Numbered from the stretch's first letter, positions 25,003 to 34,416 are shown. The stretch is DNA of 64,000 bases from JAGWBF01 sp963663025 (GCA_963663025.1 OY760073.1:186001-250000), one strand, 5' to 3'. Numbers and translations: made by a program. The notes: generated by a model from the sequence alone, not told the origin.

Positions 25003-25428
25003 ATGTACACCAAGTCGATGCTCAGCTTGGACCAGTGCCAAGCCGCCATCACCGCAATGATCGCGGACTACAACAAGGACACCAGCCGGCGCCCCATCGC
25101 CATGGCCATAGTCGATGACGGGGGCAACCTCATCAGCTTTGCCAGGACGGACCGGGCCAGGCTCATGGCGGGCCGCAACTGCATCAAGAAGGCCTACACA
25201 GCGGCCATCATGGTGTCCGACACCGTCGACTATGCCGCCAGGCTCAAGGAGCAGGGTCGCAGCGTGGCCGATTCCGGGGATCCGAATCTGACCGGTCTGC
25301 AGGGGGGCGTCGTCATCCTGAACCCTGCCGACGGCGCATGCTTGGGAGGGATCGGTGTGGGGGGCCTGCCCACCGGCGTCGCCGACGAGGAGATCGCCAG
25401 GGTGGGGCTGCAGGCGATGGGACTGTAA
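25003..25428 (+). CDS. GlcG/HbpS family heme-binding-like protein
   Basis: 141-residue DUF336 protein. Typical pattern: LDQCQAAITAMIADYNK, IAMAIVDDGGNLISFARTDRA, CIKKAYTAAIM and the terminal GGVVILN..GACLGGIGVGGLPTGVADEEIA. Members include GlcG of glycolate loci and the heme-binding HbpS; here it precedes an amidase gene. The ATG follows GGGAGGCTGAAGT. It appears cotranscribed with the next gene, 10 bases away. Confidence 0.88.
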   Translation: MYTKSMLSLDQCQAAITAMIADYNKDTSRRPIAMAIVDDGGNLISFARTDRARLMAGRNCIKKAYTAAIMVSDTVDYAARLKEQGRSVADSGDPNLTGLQGGVVILNPADGACLGGIGVGGLPTGVADEEIARVGLQAMGL

Positions 25429-25438
25429 AGGTACCTCC

Positions 25439-26547
25439 ATGAAGAGCGTAGAGATCGACCGCAGTAAGCGCCTTAAGGAAGAACCTTCCAAGGGGCACAA
25501 CCGCTGGCACCCCGGCGTTACGCCGGTGGTAGAGGCGGACCTTGGGGAGGAGGTGGTGCTGGAGACGAGGGATGCCGCCGACTGCCAGATACGTAAGGGC
25601 ATGGTTGTTCAGGATTTGGTGGGCATGGATGCCAAGGTGGCCCATCCCCTGACGGGCGCCGTTTACGTCAAGGGGGCCGAGGCGGGAGACCTGCTGGAAG
25701 TGGAGTACGTGGACATCGTCCCCCAGCCCTACGGCTGAACCGCTTTCGTGCCGGGGGCGGGTTCCTGCGGGATGAGTTCACCGAGCCCTACTTGGTGCAC
25801 TGGGACATCGCCGACGGGTGGGCCACTTCCGAGCAGCTTCCCGGAGTGCGCATTCCCAACGGCTCCTTCATGGGCACGGCGGGCGTTGCTCCCTCCCATA
25901 GCCAGTTGGAGGAGTGGACTCGGCGGGAGGCCGATCTAGTGACGCGGGGAGGCATTGCCCAGCCCCCCGACCCAATCGACGCGGTACCCTCGGCTGGACC
26001 TGTGGCCACCCACGGGGTGCGCACCATTCCTCCCAGGGAGAACTGCGGAAACGTCGATGCCAAGCAGCTTACCAGGGGCTCGAAGCTGTTCATCCCCGTC
26101 AGTGTGGAAGGCGCTCTGTACTCGGCGGGGGATGCCCACTTCGCCCAGGGGGACGGCGAGTGCTGCCTAACTGCCATAGAGATGGGCGCAACGGTGGCGG
26201 TGCGGTTCCAGGTGTACAAAGGGGAAGCCGCCCGTCGCAACATTGTCTGGCCCCGCTTCTCCCACTCCGGCTACTTCCTGCCGCCCGAGTGGGCAGCGCC
26301 CCGCAACTTCATCGCCACCATGGGAATGCCGGTGCGGAGGGATGGCACCCAGGAGGGAGAAGACCTGACCCTGGCTGCCAAGAACGCCCTCCTGAACATG
26401 ATCGACCTGCTCCAGGAGCGGGGATGGACGAGGGAGCAGGCCTACATCATCTGCAGCGTGGCCGTGGACCTGAAGGTCAGCAACGTGGTGGATCTCCCCA
26501 ACGTGACAGTCTCGGCCTTCCTGCCCGAGGACATCTTCCAGGGCTAG
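25439..26547 (+). pseudogene. Acetamidase/formamidase, interrupted by a stop and a frameshift
   Basis: Together the pieces make a full FmdA-type amidase of about 370 codons. The first part (MKSVEIDRSKRL to VDIVPQPYG) ends in TGA at 25736-25738; the same frame would continue TAFVPGAG, which fits the family. The second part continues one base out of phase, GFLRDEFTEPYLVHWDIADG to VSAFLPEDIFQG at 26547. So there are two lesions within about 30 bases: an in-frame stop and a one-base loss, the latter near the G-rich CCGGGGGCGGG (25751-25760). It could be a real pseudogene or, in part, sequence error. Start ATG follows the GlcG gene. Confidence 0.8.
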
Positions 26548-26554
26548 CAGGGGT

Positions 26555-27325
26555 TCACTTGACGGCGAAGCCGCCGTCGACGGTGAGCACCGCGCCGGTC
26601 ACGTAGTCGGACCCCGGACCTGCCAGGAACACCACCGGTCCCTGCAAGTCCTGAGGCTCTCCCCACTTTCCTGCGGGGATGCGGCGGCTTATAAGCTCGT
26701 ACCGCTCCGGGTCTCGCTGGGGAATGCTGGACGTGAGGCGCGTCATGAACCACCCTGGCAGGACGGCGTTCACCTGGATGTTGTCCGACGCCCACGCAAC
26801 GGCAAGGCTCTTGGTGAGCTGCACCAGCCCGCCCTTGCTGGCTGAATAGCCCGACACCCAGTCGCTGCCAAACAGGGAGAACATGGAGCCGATGTTGATT
26901 ATCTTGCCCCCGCCCTGCTTCTTCATATGGGGATAGACCTCTTTGGAAGCCAGGAAGCCCGCCCGCAGGTTCACGTTCTGCACCCGGTCCCACTCGTCGA
27001 TGCTAATCTCCTGGGGCTGCTTGCGCACCGAGATTCCGGCGTTGTTCACCAGGATGTCCACCCTGCCCATGTCGGCCACAGTGTCGGTGATCATGCTTAC
27101 GATGTCCGCCTCCTGGGAGACGTCCACCTTCAGGGCTATGGAACGCACACCCAGGGCGCTGAGCTGCTCTGCGGCGGCGGTGTTCCGCTCCTCGTCCCTG
27201 GCGGCCACGACCACATCGGCCTTGGCGGCCGCCAAGCCCGCAGCGATTCCCAAGCCAAGGCCGCCGTTTCCGCCGGTCACGATGGCAACCTTGCCTGCCA
27301 GGTCGAACAGATGGTCAATGCTCAC
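26555..27325 (-). CDS. Short-chain dehydrogenase/reductase
   Basis: 256-residue classical SDR. Cofactor motif VTGGNGGLGLG near residue 17, NNAG at about 90, catalytic Ser in NIGSMFS, and the Tyr-Lys pair in SGYSASKGGLVQL. The C-terminus ends DGGFAVK as in gluconate/3-oxoacyl-type SDRs. It has no signal peptide. The gene converges on the broken acetamidase with seven bases between stops. Substrate cannot be stated. Confidence 0.9.
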   Translation of the reverse strand: MSIDHLFDLAGKVAIVTGGNGGLGLGIAAGLAAAKADVVVAARDEERNTAAAEQLSALGVRSIALKVDVSQEADIVSMITDTVADMGRVDILVNNAGISVRKQPQEISIDEWDRVQNVNLRAGFLASKEVYPHMKKQGGGKIINIGSMFSLFGSDWVSGYSASKGGLVQLTKSLAVAWASDNIQVNAVLPGWFMTRLTSSIPQRDPERYELISRRIPAGKWGEPQDLQGPVVFLAGPGSDYVTGAVLTVDGGFAVK

Positions 27326-27491
27326 GAGGGCCTCCCCTTGCCGCCGAGGTCTGAATAGGGTCGCTGAAAACGGATGGAAGTGTAATTTGCCCCTGTTTCG
27401 GGTGTCAACGACCCGCTGCGCGTCAAAATAGCTATTGCCAAAGGGGCTTTGGCCTTGGCGAAGTCTTCACATAAATGTTAATCGAAGGGCA

Positions 27492-27520
27492 TTGACCCCG
27501 GCGGTTAATTTACATAAACT
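27492..27520 (+). promoter_or_regulatory. Promoter of the metzincin-motif gene
   Basis: TTGACC (27492-27497), 17 bp, TAAACT (27515-27520). Transcription would start near 27527, downstream of an in-frame ATG at 27435, which excludes that ATG. Confidence 0.6.
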
Positions 27521-27600
27521 GAAACCAGTTTCGGGCGCAGCCTTTTGGACCCTAGGTACGAAACCGGGACATCTGGGGATTCCGGGTCCGGGAGGGTCTA

Positions 27601-29531
27601 ATGGCCTTCACGCCAAAGGGTCGTCTTGCCGCCATCCTCGGACTGGGCCTTGCAGTCGGCCTCGCCTTCTTCTCGCCTCTCTGCAGGGACCGGTGGTCTC
27701 TTCGGCTGAGGAAATCAAACCTCTAGCCCCTCCCTGTGTAACCCCCACCGCACCTGACCAGCCTTCGGTTGATGGCGGCAACAAGCGCATCACCGTCGAC
27801 TGGTCGGCGGTGAGCAGTCCGGGTTATGGGATCTTCTATTACGATGTGACCTACAGGCGGCTATATCCCTCAGGAAGTTGGAAGTACGAAAGCAACCTTA
27901 GCGGAACGACCACCACCGTCACAGGGCTTCTGGCCGACACCTATTACCAAGCCAGAGTAAGGGCGGGGCATTATAGTAGTGGGAGTGATTGCATTGGGTC
28001 CTGGTCGCCCACTCGCTCGGGTCAAACCGACCCTCCACCTACGCCGACCCCTACACCCGTACCACCCACTCCCTCAGTCGCCATCTCCTCCTCTCAGAGC
28101 TCGGTAACCGAGGGACAGAGCGTCAACTACACCGTCACGGCGAGTCCCGCGCCAACCTCCCAGATCACCGTGAACCTGAGCGTGTCCCAGTCCGGGTCTT
28201 TCCTGTGCAGCTCAACCCCTTCCAGCGTAACCATCCCCTCGGGGAGCGCCGCCGGAAGCTTCAGCGTGTGCACCAGAAACGACAGCGTTGATGAGCCAAA
28301 CGGCAGCGTAACCGCGTCCATCACATCGGGAACCGGGTACAGAGTAGGTTCCCCTTCTTCGAAGACAGTGACGGTAAGGGACAACGATGATCCGCCTCCC
28401 ACACCTGCACCGCCTACACCGACGCCTGTCACCCCCACACCCACACCAGTGCCCACGCCCACACCCGTCACCCCAACACCTACGCCAGTGCCCACGCCGA
28501 CGCCTGTTACACCTACACCGACGCCTGTCACCCCCACCCCTACACCCACATCTGCGCCCAGTAACCCACGCCCTCCCTTCAACTCGTTCAAGATAACCTA
28601 CGAAGGGGACGACCTCCATGATGCCGCGAAGTCCCACTGGAGCGTATTGCATCAAAGCGATGAAGTTGCTGTGAGTGTTTCTCCTAGTACGAGCCGCCGT
28701 GGCACGAGTAATCGTTTCTGGAAAAACTATGAGTTCAGGCTGGACACACCCCCCATAGGGACTGGTTTCTACATCCCGACAGCAGACGAGGGCTGTAGGC
28801 ATGCGACACTGAAAGAGAAGAGCAACTGGTTCCAGTTACGTGAGGGCCAAAAAAGGAAGTTTGCGTTGATTCGGTGTCACTTGGGCGACCCCCGGAACAG
28901 CGGGATGCAACTAGATGTCCGATACACGGGCAAGATCCGCCAATGGGTTGTTGGATCTACGCCTCGGATCCCGCAGGGATGGCACCGATTAGATTTTGAC
29001 ACAGCCTATAAGGTCGATGTTGCGAAATTGTACGATACCAATATAGATAATCCCCAGGCTTCCCTGATGGTCGCGGAGATTCAGAACGGCGTGACCGTGT
29101 GGAACAGGGTTGGAGGGGCTCAGTTCACCCCTGTGCAGAGTGGGCAGGAAGTGATGATCCATGCTTATACGACCCAAGGGGGCGGGGATGACGAATGCCG
29201 TGGAGCCTTTGCGTGCACAACCCCGCCTCCAGGCGATGACTATCCTCATCTCGGCACTCATAAACTTTTCCTTCAGTATCCGCCGCGTGGGGACACGAAG
29301 TCCAGATGGACCGACAAGCTTGACCTAGCCAAAAACAACCCCGCCAAGTATGTTTATCTGCCCTTCGTTATGTTGCATGAACTGGGCCACTTGGCGGGAC
29401 TAGGGCATGTCCCTTTTGGCGAGGGGTTCATGGGGCCATATGGCATCAAGTGGTACTCACCTCTTTACCTGGATTCAGAGGATGTCTATGGCATCGAGGA
29501 AGTGGCAGTGCAGCACTCACATGGCTCGTAA
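27601..29531 (+). pseudogene. Secreted Fn3/Calx-beta/metzincin-motif protein, frameshifted in its signal region
   Basis: The ATG at 27601 has GGGAGGG upstream and begins a clear signal peptide (basic n-region, then LAAILGLGLAVGLAFF), but that frame stops at 27724. One base out of phase, the frame from about 27665 to 29531 encodes the mature part: an Fn3 domain (about 27740-28020), a Calx-beta-like domain (28070-28390), a Pro-Thr linker from a minisatellite, and a C-terminal region with HELGHLAGLGH, the HExxHxxGxxH zinc site of metzincins, followed by a possible Met-turn (FMGPYG). A single-base deletion between 27661 and 27700 explains it. Likely a cell-surface protease, if the shift is a sequence error or is bypassed. 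Confidence 0.7.
28417..28552 (+). repeat. Minisatellite encoding Pro-Thr linker
   Basis: About three and a half imperfect copies of a 39-base unit coding PTPTPVTPTPTPV. Such linkers separate extracellular domains and change length easily. Confidence 0.75.
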
Positions 29532-29550
29532 CGTCAGGGGGAGCAGCATC

Positions 29551-31659
29551 ATGAAAGATACCAGGTTTATTAGACCTTTCGGTGAGTTCATGCTGGCCCT
29601 TGTACTGGTTGCGGTTCTCGCTGCCTGTGGTGTTCCTGAAGATCCCGTGGTCGGCCCCATACCAACCTCTGAGGACCAGCTCCACAGCTTCGAATTCACG
29701 GAACCCTATGGCGCGGCCGTTGCATCATTGGAGGAGAGGGCCTTCCTCTCGGATGTCATTGTGAGAGCCAGCCTAGTGTCCACTGGGGATGGGACTCTGA
29801 CCTTTAACGCCATCGAGTACATGATGGGCACTGGCGACCAGCAGTTCACTGTCGGTATTTCAACCGATGACAGGAACACCCAGTGGGATGCGCGAGAGGC
29901 TGTGCTCTTCTTGTCGAACGCCAAAACACAAGGAGCACCTGGGGCGACGTTCAGCTTTGCTGACACTACCTCGTGGCAGTACACTCTCGCAGGGGGCAGC
30001 CCCAAACAAGGGAGCTACACAGGCGACAGGCGAGCTGGCCACTCCATCGATTCAAACAACCCTGTCTGGATGCCATCAACCCAGGCACCTGGAGCCTCTG
30101 CGCAATCTGGTCGGTCAAGCCCATCTGATCCCAGCTTCATCACGGAGTCCAAGTCACCGTCCGGGGAGACTAACCCGGAAATCAATTTGAGTGAGATCAA
30201 GATGGCAATCGCTTGGGTGGACGGGGGGCGGGGTATCACAGGATATGATGCCTGCATCCAGGACAGCCTGCAACACCAGCGGATATTCCGTGACTCTCGG
30301 GCGTATTTCGGCGATGACTATGTCGGAATCGACCCAAAAGCTGAGCTTATAGCGTCGGGTAGCAGCACTGGGACAGCAGTATATACGACGGTATGGCAAG
30401 GCAGTGGAAACCAGTATCCGCGATTTAGGCTATCGGGCCACGATGCAGAATTGTTCACCATGGGACCCAATGATCCTGATGGTAACCCAGAGCCTGACTA
30501 TCCGCTTGAAACTGCGATAACACGTCCGCTGCCCACGGGTGTCTACACATTCAAATCACACTACCAATCCTCTGACTGGTTCCCTTGCAAGTACGACTCT
30601 CCGGATTCGGTGACAGAATGGACGGTCACCGTCACCGCCCCTACGGGCACGGTCCACGAAGCTTTCTTCGACCCTCAGACCATAGGCAGCGGGGATGGCT
30701 ACGTCAGCTCCGGCAACCTCAGCACAGGAGACCTTTCCCCCGCAGCCTTCACCACCGGCGACACCACCACAACCATCACCAGCTTCTACGGGACCGGGGA
30801 TGCGGTCACCATGATACTCTCCCCCTACGTTGACCTGACAACCCACATCTTCGATTTCATCACCGGCGATGGGACAACGATGCTCTCCCTCACTGGGGCC
30901 ACGGGGGACAGCGCTGCCGGCGCTCTGACTTGGGGTGTCTCCAAGCAGCCCTGGTCCTCGGGAGACCAGCTTATGCTGCGCATCTCGGAGCCCCTCATCA
31001 CCCTTTCGGACAACCTTGCTCAGAAGGAAAGCTCCGACACCACCCTGAACCTGGGCACCGGGTACAACACAGGGCCTGTGCTGTACCAGAAGCTGGGACC
31101 AAAGGTGAAGCTGGACAACAGCACATGGGCCTACGGCAGCGAGCATGACAAGTTTGCGGTGCACCGCATCACCCTTGCCAGCGACCCCGGGGTCAGGCTG
31201 ACAGCCCGCTTCTGCAGGTACGACGATGACCTCCACACCATCTACCATGGCACAGACTCCACCTTCGATTACAACCCAGCCACCTACGAGGACTGCCTTG
31301 CGGGGGACTTTGTGAGCAGCTCCGACACTGCTGAGGGACGCAGGGTGCTGGTGCACTCGACGGGTGGGAGCGTGGAGATACCGGGGAACGGCCAGAAAGA
31401 ATCCCAGAAGTGGTACCTGCGAATAGCTCCCTCCGATGTCAGCGCCTCCAGCTTCAAGGTGCGCTTCACAAACAGCAATGAGGAAACAGGCTGGGCCATC
31501 GCCAACAAGGTGTTGTGGACAGAGGTGAACACAGGGGGGTCGGGGAGCAACGACAAAGCGAACCGGCTGGGCAAGTCGGTGGCGTTGCAGATAGATGGTC
31601 GGAGGCTGGGCTGTCCATCAGGGATGGACTTAGTGGATGGCAGGTGCACCACCCCCTAG
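29551..31659 (+). CDS. Surface lipoprotein 1 of the duplicated cassette
   Basis: 702 residues. Signal peptide with lipobox LVAVLAAC, giving a lipidated Cys at about residue 26. An N-terminal domain carries SLEERAFLSDVIVRASLVST, then a central region (about 200-360) with a cadherin-like RLSGHDAELFTM and RPLPTGVYTF, and a C-terminal half of beta-rich, Thr/Gly/Asp-rich sequence (many TGD motifs) from VTVTAPTGTVHEAFF to the end. No catalytic motif seen. ATG 29551 has CAGGGGGAG upstream, inside the intergenic 19 bases after the metzincin-motif gene; probably one operon. Function unknown; surface placement suggests adhesion or substrate binding. Confidence 0.8.
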   Translation: MKDTRFIRPFGEFMLALVLVAVLAACGVPEDPVVGPIPTSEDQLHSFEFTEPYGAAVASLEERAFLSDVIVRASLVSTGDGTLTFNAIEYMMGTGDQQFTVGISTDDRNTQWDAREAVLFLSNAKTQGAPGATFSFADTTSWQYTLAGGSPKQGSYTGDRRAGHSIDSNNPVWMPSTQAPGASAQSGRSSPSDPSFITESKSPSGETNPEINLSEIKMAIAWVDGGRGITGYDACIQDSLQHQRIFRDSRAYFGDDYVGIDPKAELIASGSSTGTAVYTTVWQGSGNQYPRFRLSGHDAELFTMGPNDPDGNPEPDYPLETAITRPLPTGVYTFKSHYQSSDWFPCKYDSPDSVTEWTVTVTAPTGTVHEAFFDPQTIGSGDGYVSSGNLSTGDLSPAAFTTGDTTTTITSFYGTGDAVTMILSPYVDLTTHIFDFITGDGTTMLSLTGATGDSAAGALTWGVSKQPWSSGDQLMLRISEPLITLSDNLAQKESSDTTLNLGTGYNTGPVLYQKLGPKVKLDNSTWAYGSEHDKFAVHRITLASDPGVRLTARFCRYDDDLHTIYHGTDSTFDYNPATYEDCLAGDFVSSSDTAEGRRVLVHSTGGSVEIPGNGQKESQKWYLRIAPSDVSASSFKVRFTNSNEETGWAIANKVLWTEVNTGGSGSNDKANRLGKSVALQIDGRRLGCPSGMDLVDGRCTTP

Positions 31660-31677
31660 ACCTGGGCAGTCTGCCCG

Positions 31678-31986
31678 ATGCCAGTCCCCTCCTGGGGGGC
31701 CTATCCCCATCTTGGCCAGCAAGACTTGTGGATCAAGGAACCCCCTGGCGGACAAGGCACTGAGTGGACGGACGATATAAAAAGGGCCAGAAATGAATTC
31801 GCGAAGTACTACTACCTGCCGAGTGTGATCATGCACGAGCTTGGACATACGGCTGGGCTGGGGCACTATGGTGGCATCGGAAACGGCACAATGGCCCCTT
31901 ACCTCCCTGGCGATCCCCAGGTGGTTCCCACTACGTATGACATAAATGGTCTGCTACACATCTATAATAACCATCAACCTCACTGA
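31678..31986 (+). pseudogene. Truncated copy of the metzincin C-terminus
   Basis: About 95 codons homologous to the end of the 27601-29531 protein: YPHLG, EWTD, AKYYYLP, then MHELGHTAGLGH and MAPY. The zinc motif is intact, but everything upstream (signal, Fn3, Calx-beta, linker) is missing because the duplication began inside the parent gene. The ATG at 31678 lies at the join and has no ribosome site. Probably not made, or made only by read-through from lipoprotein 1. Confidence 0.8.
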
Positions 31987-31994
31987 GGTGGAAC

Positions 31995-34112
31995 ATGATC
32001 AAGCGATTGCTTGAGCTACCCGAAGGGCTGAGACGACGGAGCCTAGCCCTGCTGGTTTCGCTCATGCTCCTGTCTGCGCTCATGATTTCGGCGTGCGGAG
32101 GGCCGGACAATGAGGTTCCCGATGCTTCGATGAAAGCCACGACGAATCCAGAGAGGTCTGCGGGCGGCAACGAAGGCTTCTCCGGCATGGTGGTGGTCCC
32201 AATACATGGCGCCTCGACTGCTTCTACGGAAGAGCGAATATTTTTGTCAGATGTCATCGTCCGGGCCTCCTTAGTTTCCACCGGAGATGGACTTCGATTC
32301 CGGGCGGTGGAGTACTTGAAGGGCACCGGAGCCGCGGAGTTTACGGTGAAGGCCGGCACTACGGGCAGGAACACTTCCTGGGACAACCGCGATGCTATTC
32401 TGTTCTTGGACCTGCCCAGCGGGTCCGGGGATGCCAATACATCTTCTTCTGCCGAGTTCCGCTTTGTGGAAACATCTCAAGATTACACAGGGGGGCTGCC
32501 CGTCGGTTACAGTGTGGACCGTCGGAACCCTGTGTGGCTGCCGGCGGCAAGCTCTTCAAGCACCAGCGATGAGGCCTCAGCCTCAGGCAGCTCGACCTTC
32601 ATCACTGGTGTGGGAGTTGGCACAGGGGATTCCCCCACCATCACCCTAACCGACCTTAAGTCAAAGATAGCATGGCTAGAGGGAGGCGACGGCATTGCAG
32701 GGTACAGTGAGTGCATCCGGGAAAGCCTGAGGCACTTGCGGTTCTATCGGGATTGGGAGGCATACTACCAGAGTCCTTGGACCTCAAAGGAGTCGCAGAA
32801 TCAAGTGCCATCTGGCACGGGTGCAGGAACCAATGTCAGCGATTTCGGTACTCATCCCGGAGCGCAATACGATGACAAATTGCGGCTGACTGGTGAGGAT
32901 GCGGGCCTGTTCACAGCTCAAATCGTTGACGATGATGAGGTAGCATCTAACGGCTATAGCAAAAACGTCACAATCGTCCGGCCTCTGCCGGGCGATAGGT
33001 ACACCTTTGTTTTCAGTTCTCGTCTGCCCAGATACATTCCCTGCAACTTCTCACCTGTCAGTCAACTGAAGTTTGTCGTCACAGTCACAGCTCCCGCGGG
33101 CACGGTGCATGAAGCTTTCTTCGACTCCCAGGCCATAGGCATCGGGGATGGCTACGTCAGCTCCGGCAACCTCAGCACAGGAGACCTTTCCCCCGCAGCC
33201 TTCACCACCGGCGACACCACCACAACCATCACCAGCTTCTACGGGACCGGGGATGCGATCACCATGATCCTCTCCCCCTACGTTGATCTGACAACCCACA
33301 TCCTTGATTTCATCACCGGCGATGGGACAACGATGCTCTCCCTAACCGGGGCCACGGGGGACAGCGCCGCCGGCGCCCTGACCTGGGGCGTCTCCAGGCA
33401 GCCCTGGTCCTCTGGAGACCAGCTTATGCTGCGCATCTCGGAGCCCCTCATCACCCTTTCGGACAACCTTGCCCAGAAGGAAAGCTCGGACACCACCCTC
33501 AACCTGGGCAGCGGGTACAACACAGGGCCTGTGCTGTACCAGAAGCTGGGACCGAAGGTGAAGCTGGACAACGGCGCCTGGGCCTACGGGAGCGAGCATG
33601 ACAAGTTTGCGGTGCATCGCATCACCCTTGCCAGTGACCCCGGGGTCAGGCTGACAGCCCGCTTCTGCAGGTACGACGATGACCTCCACACCATCTATCA
33701 CAGCACAGACTCTACCTTTGATTACAGCCCAGCCATATACGAAGACTGCCTTGCGGGGGACTTTGTGAGCAGCTCCGACACTGCTGAGGGACGCAGGGTG
33801 CTGCTGCACTCCGCAGGTGGGAGCGTGGAGGTGCCGGGGAACGGGCAGAAAGAGTCCCAGAAGTGGTACCTGCGGATAGCTCCCTCCGATGTCAGCGCCT
33901 CCAGCTTCAAGGTGCGTTTCACGGGGAGCAACGATGAAACGGGCTGGGCCATCGCCAACAAGGTATTGTGGACCGAGGTGAACACAGGGGGGTCGGGGAG
34001 CAACGACAAAGCGAACCGCCTGGGCAAATCGGTGGCGTTGCAGATAGATGGGCGGAGGCTGGGCTGTCCATCGGGGATGAACCTGGTGAATGGCAAATGC
34101 GCCACCCCCTAG
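31995..34112 (+). CDS. Surface lipoprotein 2 of the duplicated cassette
   Basis: 705 residues. Signal peptide with basic start (MIKRLLELPEGLRRR) and lipobox ALMISAC. The N-terminal domain keeps the pattern TEERIFLSDVIVRASLVSTG and FRAVEYLKGTGAAEFTV, but most of the first ~350 residues differ from lipoprotein 1. From VTVTAPAGTVHEAFF onward the two are nearly identical (21 substitutions in about 337 residues by hand count). The ATG has GAGGTGGAAC upstream, nine bases after the protease remnant. Likely a lipid-anchored surface protein with the same conserved stalk or binding module as its partner. Confidence 0.8.
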   Translation: MIKRLLELPEGLRRRSLALLVSLMLLSALMISACGGPDNEVPDASMKATTNPERSAGGNEGFSGMVVVPIHGASTASTEERIFLSDVIVRASLVSTGDGLRFRAVEYLKGTGAAEFTVKAGTTGRNTSWDNRDAILFLDLPSGSGDANTSSSAEFRFVETSQDYTGGLPVGYSVDRRNPVWLPAASSSSTSDEASASGSSTFITGVGVGTGDSPTITLTDLKSKIAWLEGGDGIAGYSECIRESLRHLRFYRDWEAYYQSPWTSKESQNQVPSGTGAGTNVSDFGTHPGAQYDDKLRLTGEDAGLFTAQIVDDDEVASNGYSKNVTIVRPLPGDRYTFVFSSRLPRYIPCNFSPVSQLKFVVTVTAPAGTVHEAFFDSQAIGIGDGYVSSGNLSTGDLSPAAFTTGDTTTTITSFYGTGDAITMILSPYVDLTTHILDFITGDGTTMLSLTGATGDSAAGALTWGVSRQPWSSGDQLMLRISEPLITLSDNLAQKESSDTTLNLGSGYNTGPVLYQKLGPKVKLDNGAWAYGSEHDKFAVHRITLASDPGVRLTARFCRYDDDLHTIYHSTDSTFDYSPAIYEDCLAGDFVSSSDTAEGRRVLLHSAGGSVEVPGNGQKESQKWYLRIAPSDVSASSFKVRFTGSNDETGWAIANKVLWTEVNTGGSGSNDKANRLGKSVALQIDGRRLGCPSGMNLVNGKCATP

Positions 34113-34173
34113 ACCTGGGCAGTCTGCCCGATGGGATGGACATTTCAGTGGGGGTCCCCTCCCGGTCCCGGAC

Positions 34174-34206
34174 CTTCCTGGATTGCGGCCTCCGCCGCAA
34201 TGACGG
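34174..34206 (+). repeat. PIR-B copy 7
   Basis: TTCCTGGATTGCGGCCTCCG CCGCAATGACGG, 60 bases after lipoprotein 2. Confidence 0.85.
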
Positions 34207-34281
34207 CTAGGGTGGTTCGTCATGAGCAGCCTGTTCTCAAGCGTTGTATCCCACAACCCTCCTCACGGAGGCAACGTTCTT

Positions 34282-34340
34282 CGTCATTGCGGCGAAGGCC
34301 GCAATCCAGGACGGAGCATTGGCGGGTTCCAGGATGGCTC
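34282..34340 (-). repeat. PIR-B copy 8 (extended form)
   Basis: GTCATTGCGGCGAAGGCCGC with the extension CAGGACGGAGCATTGGCGGG and GATGGCTC. Confidence 0.8.
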
Positions 34341-34381
34341 TAATTCAGGGGAGCACAAAAGCGTTCCTATCTTGGCCCCTG

Positions 34382-34416
34382 CCCGTTCGCCCTGAGGCTC
34401 TCGAAGGGGAACGGAC
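34382..34416 (+). repeat. PIR-A copy 10 (intermediate form)
   Basis: CCCGTTCGCCCTGAGGCTCT CGAAGGGGAACGGAC. It keeps half of the inner insert and lacks the GGGAAATCG part, so it looks like a deletion derivative of the long form. Confidence 0.8.

Larger units (their letters stand above)
29241..34133 (+). repeat. Ancient ~2.45 kb tandem duplication
   Basis: Unit 1 runs from the 3' part of the metzincin-motif gene (29241) through lipoprotein 1 to 31680; unit 2 from 31702 through lipoprotein 2 to 34133. Matching landmarks are 2461 bases (YPHLG) and 2453 bases (lipoprotein stops) apart. Both units end with the same 3' flank, ACCCCCTAGACCTGGGCAGT and CTGCCCGATG, after which they diverge. Confidence 0.8.

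Noticed and set aside
25736..25738. TGA read as an amino acid in the acetamidase
   Set aside because: Many clear genes here end at TGA (thiE, thiS, the ABC ATPase), and the gene also has a frameshift, so recoding is not supported.
27435..27600. ATG 27435 as start of the metzincin-motif protein
   Set aside because: It lies upstream of the predicted promoter and gives no signal peptide; the region is not protein-like.
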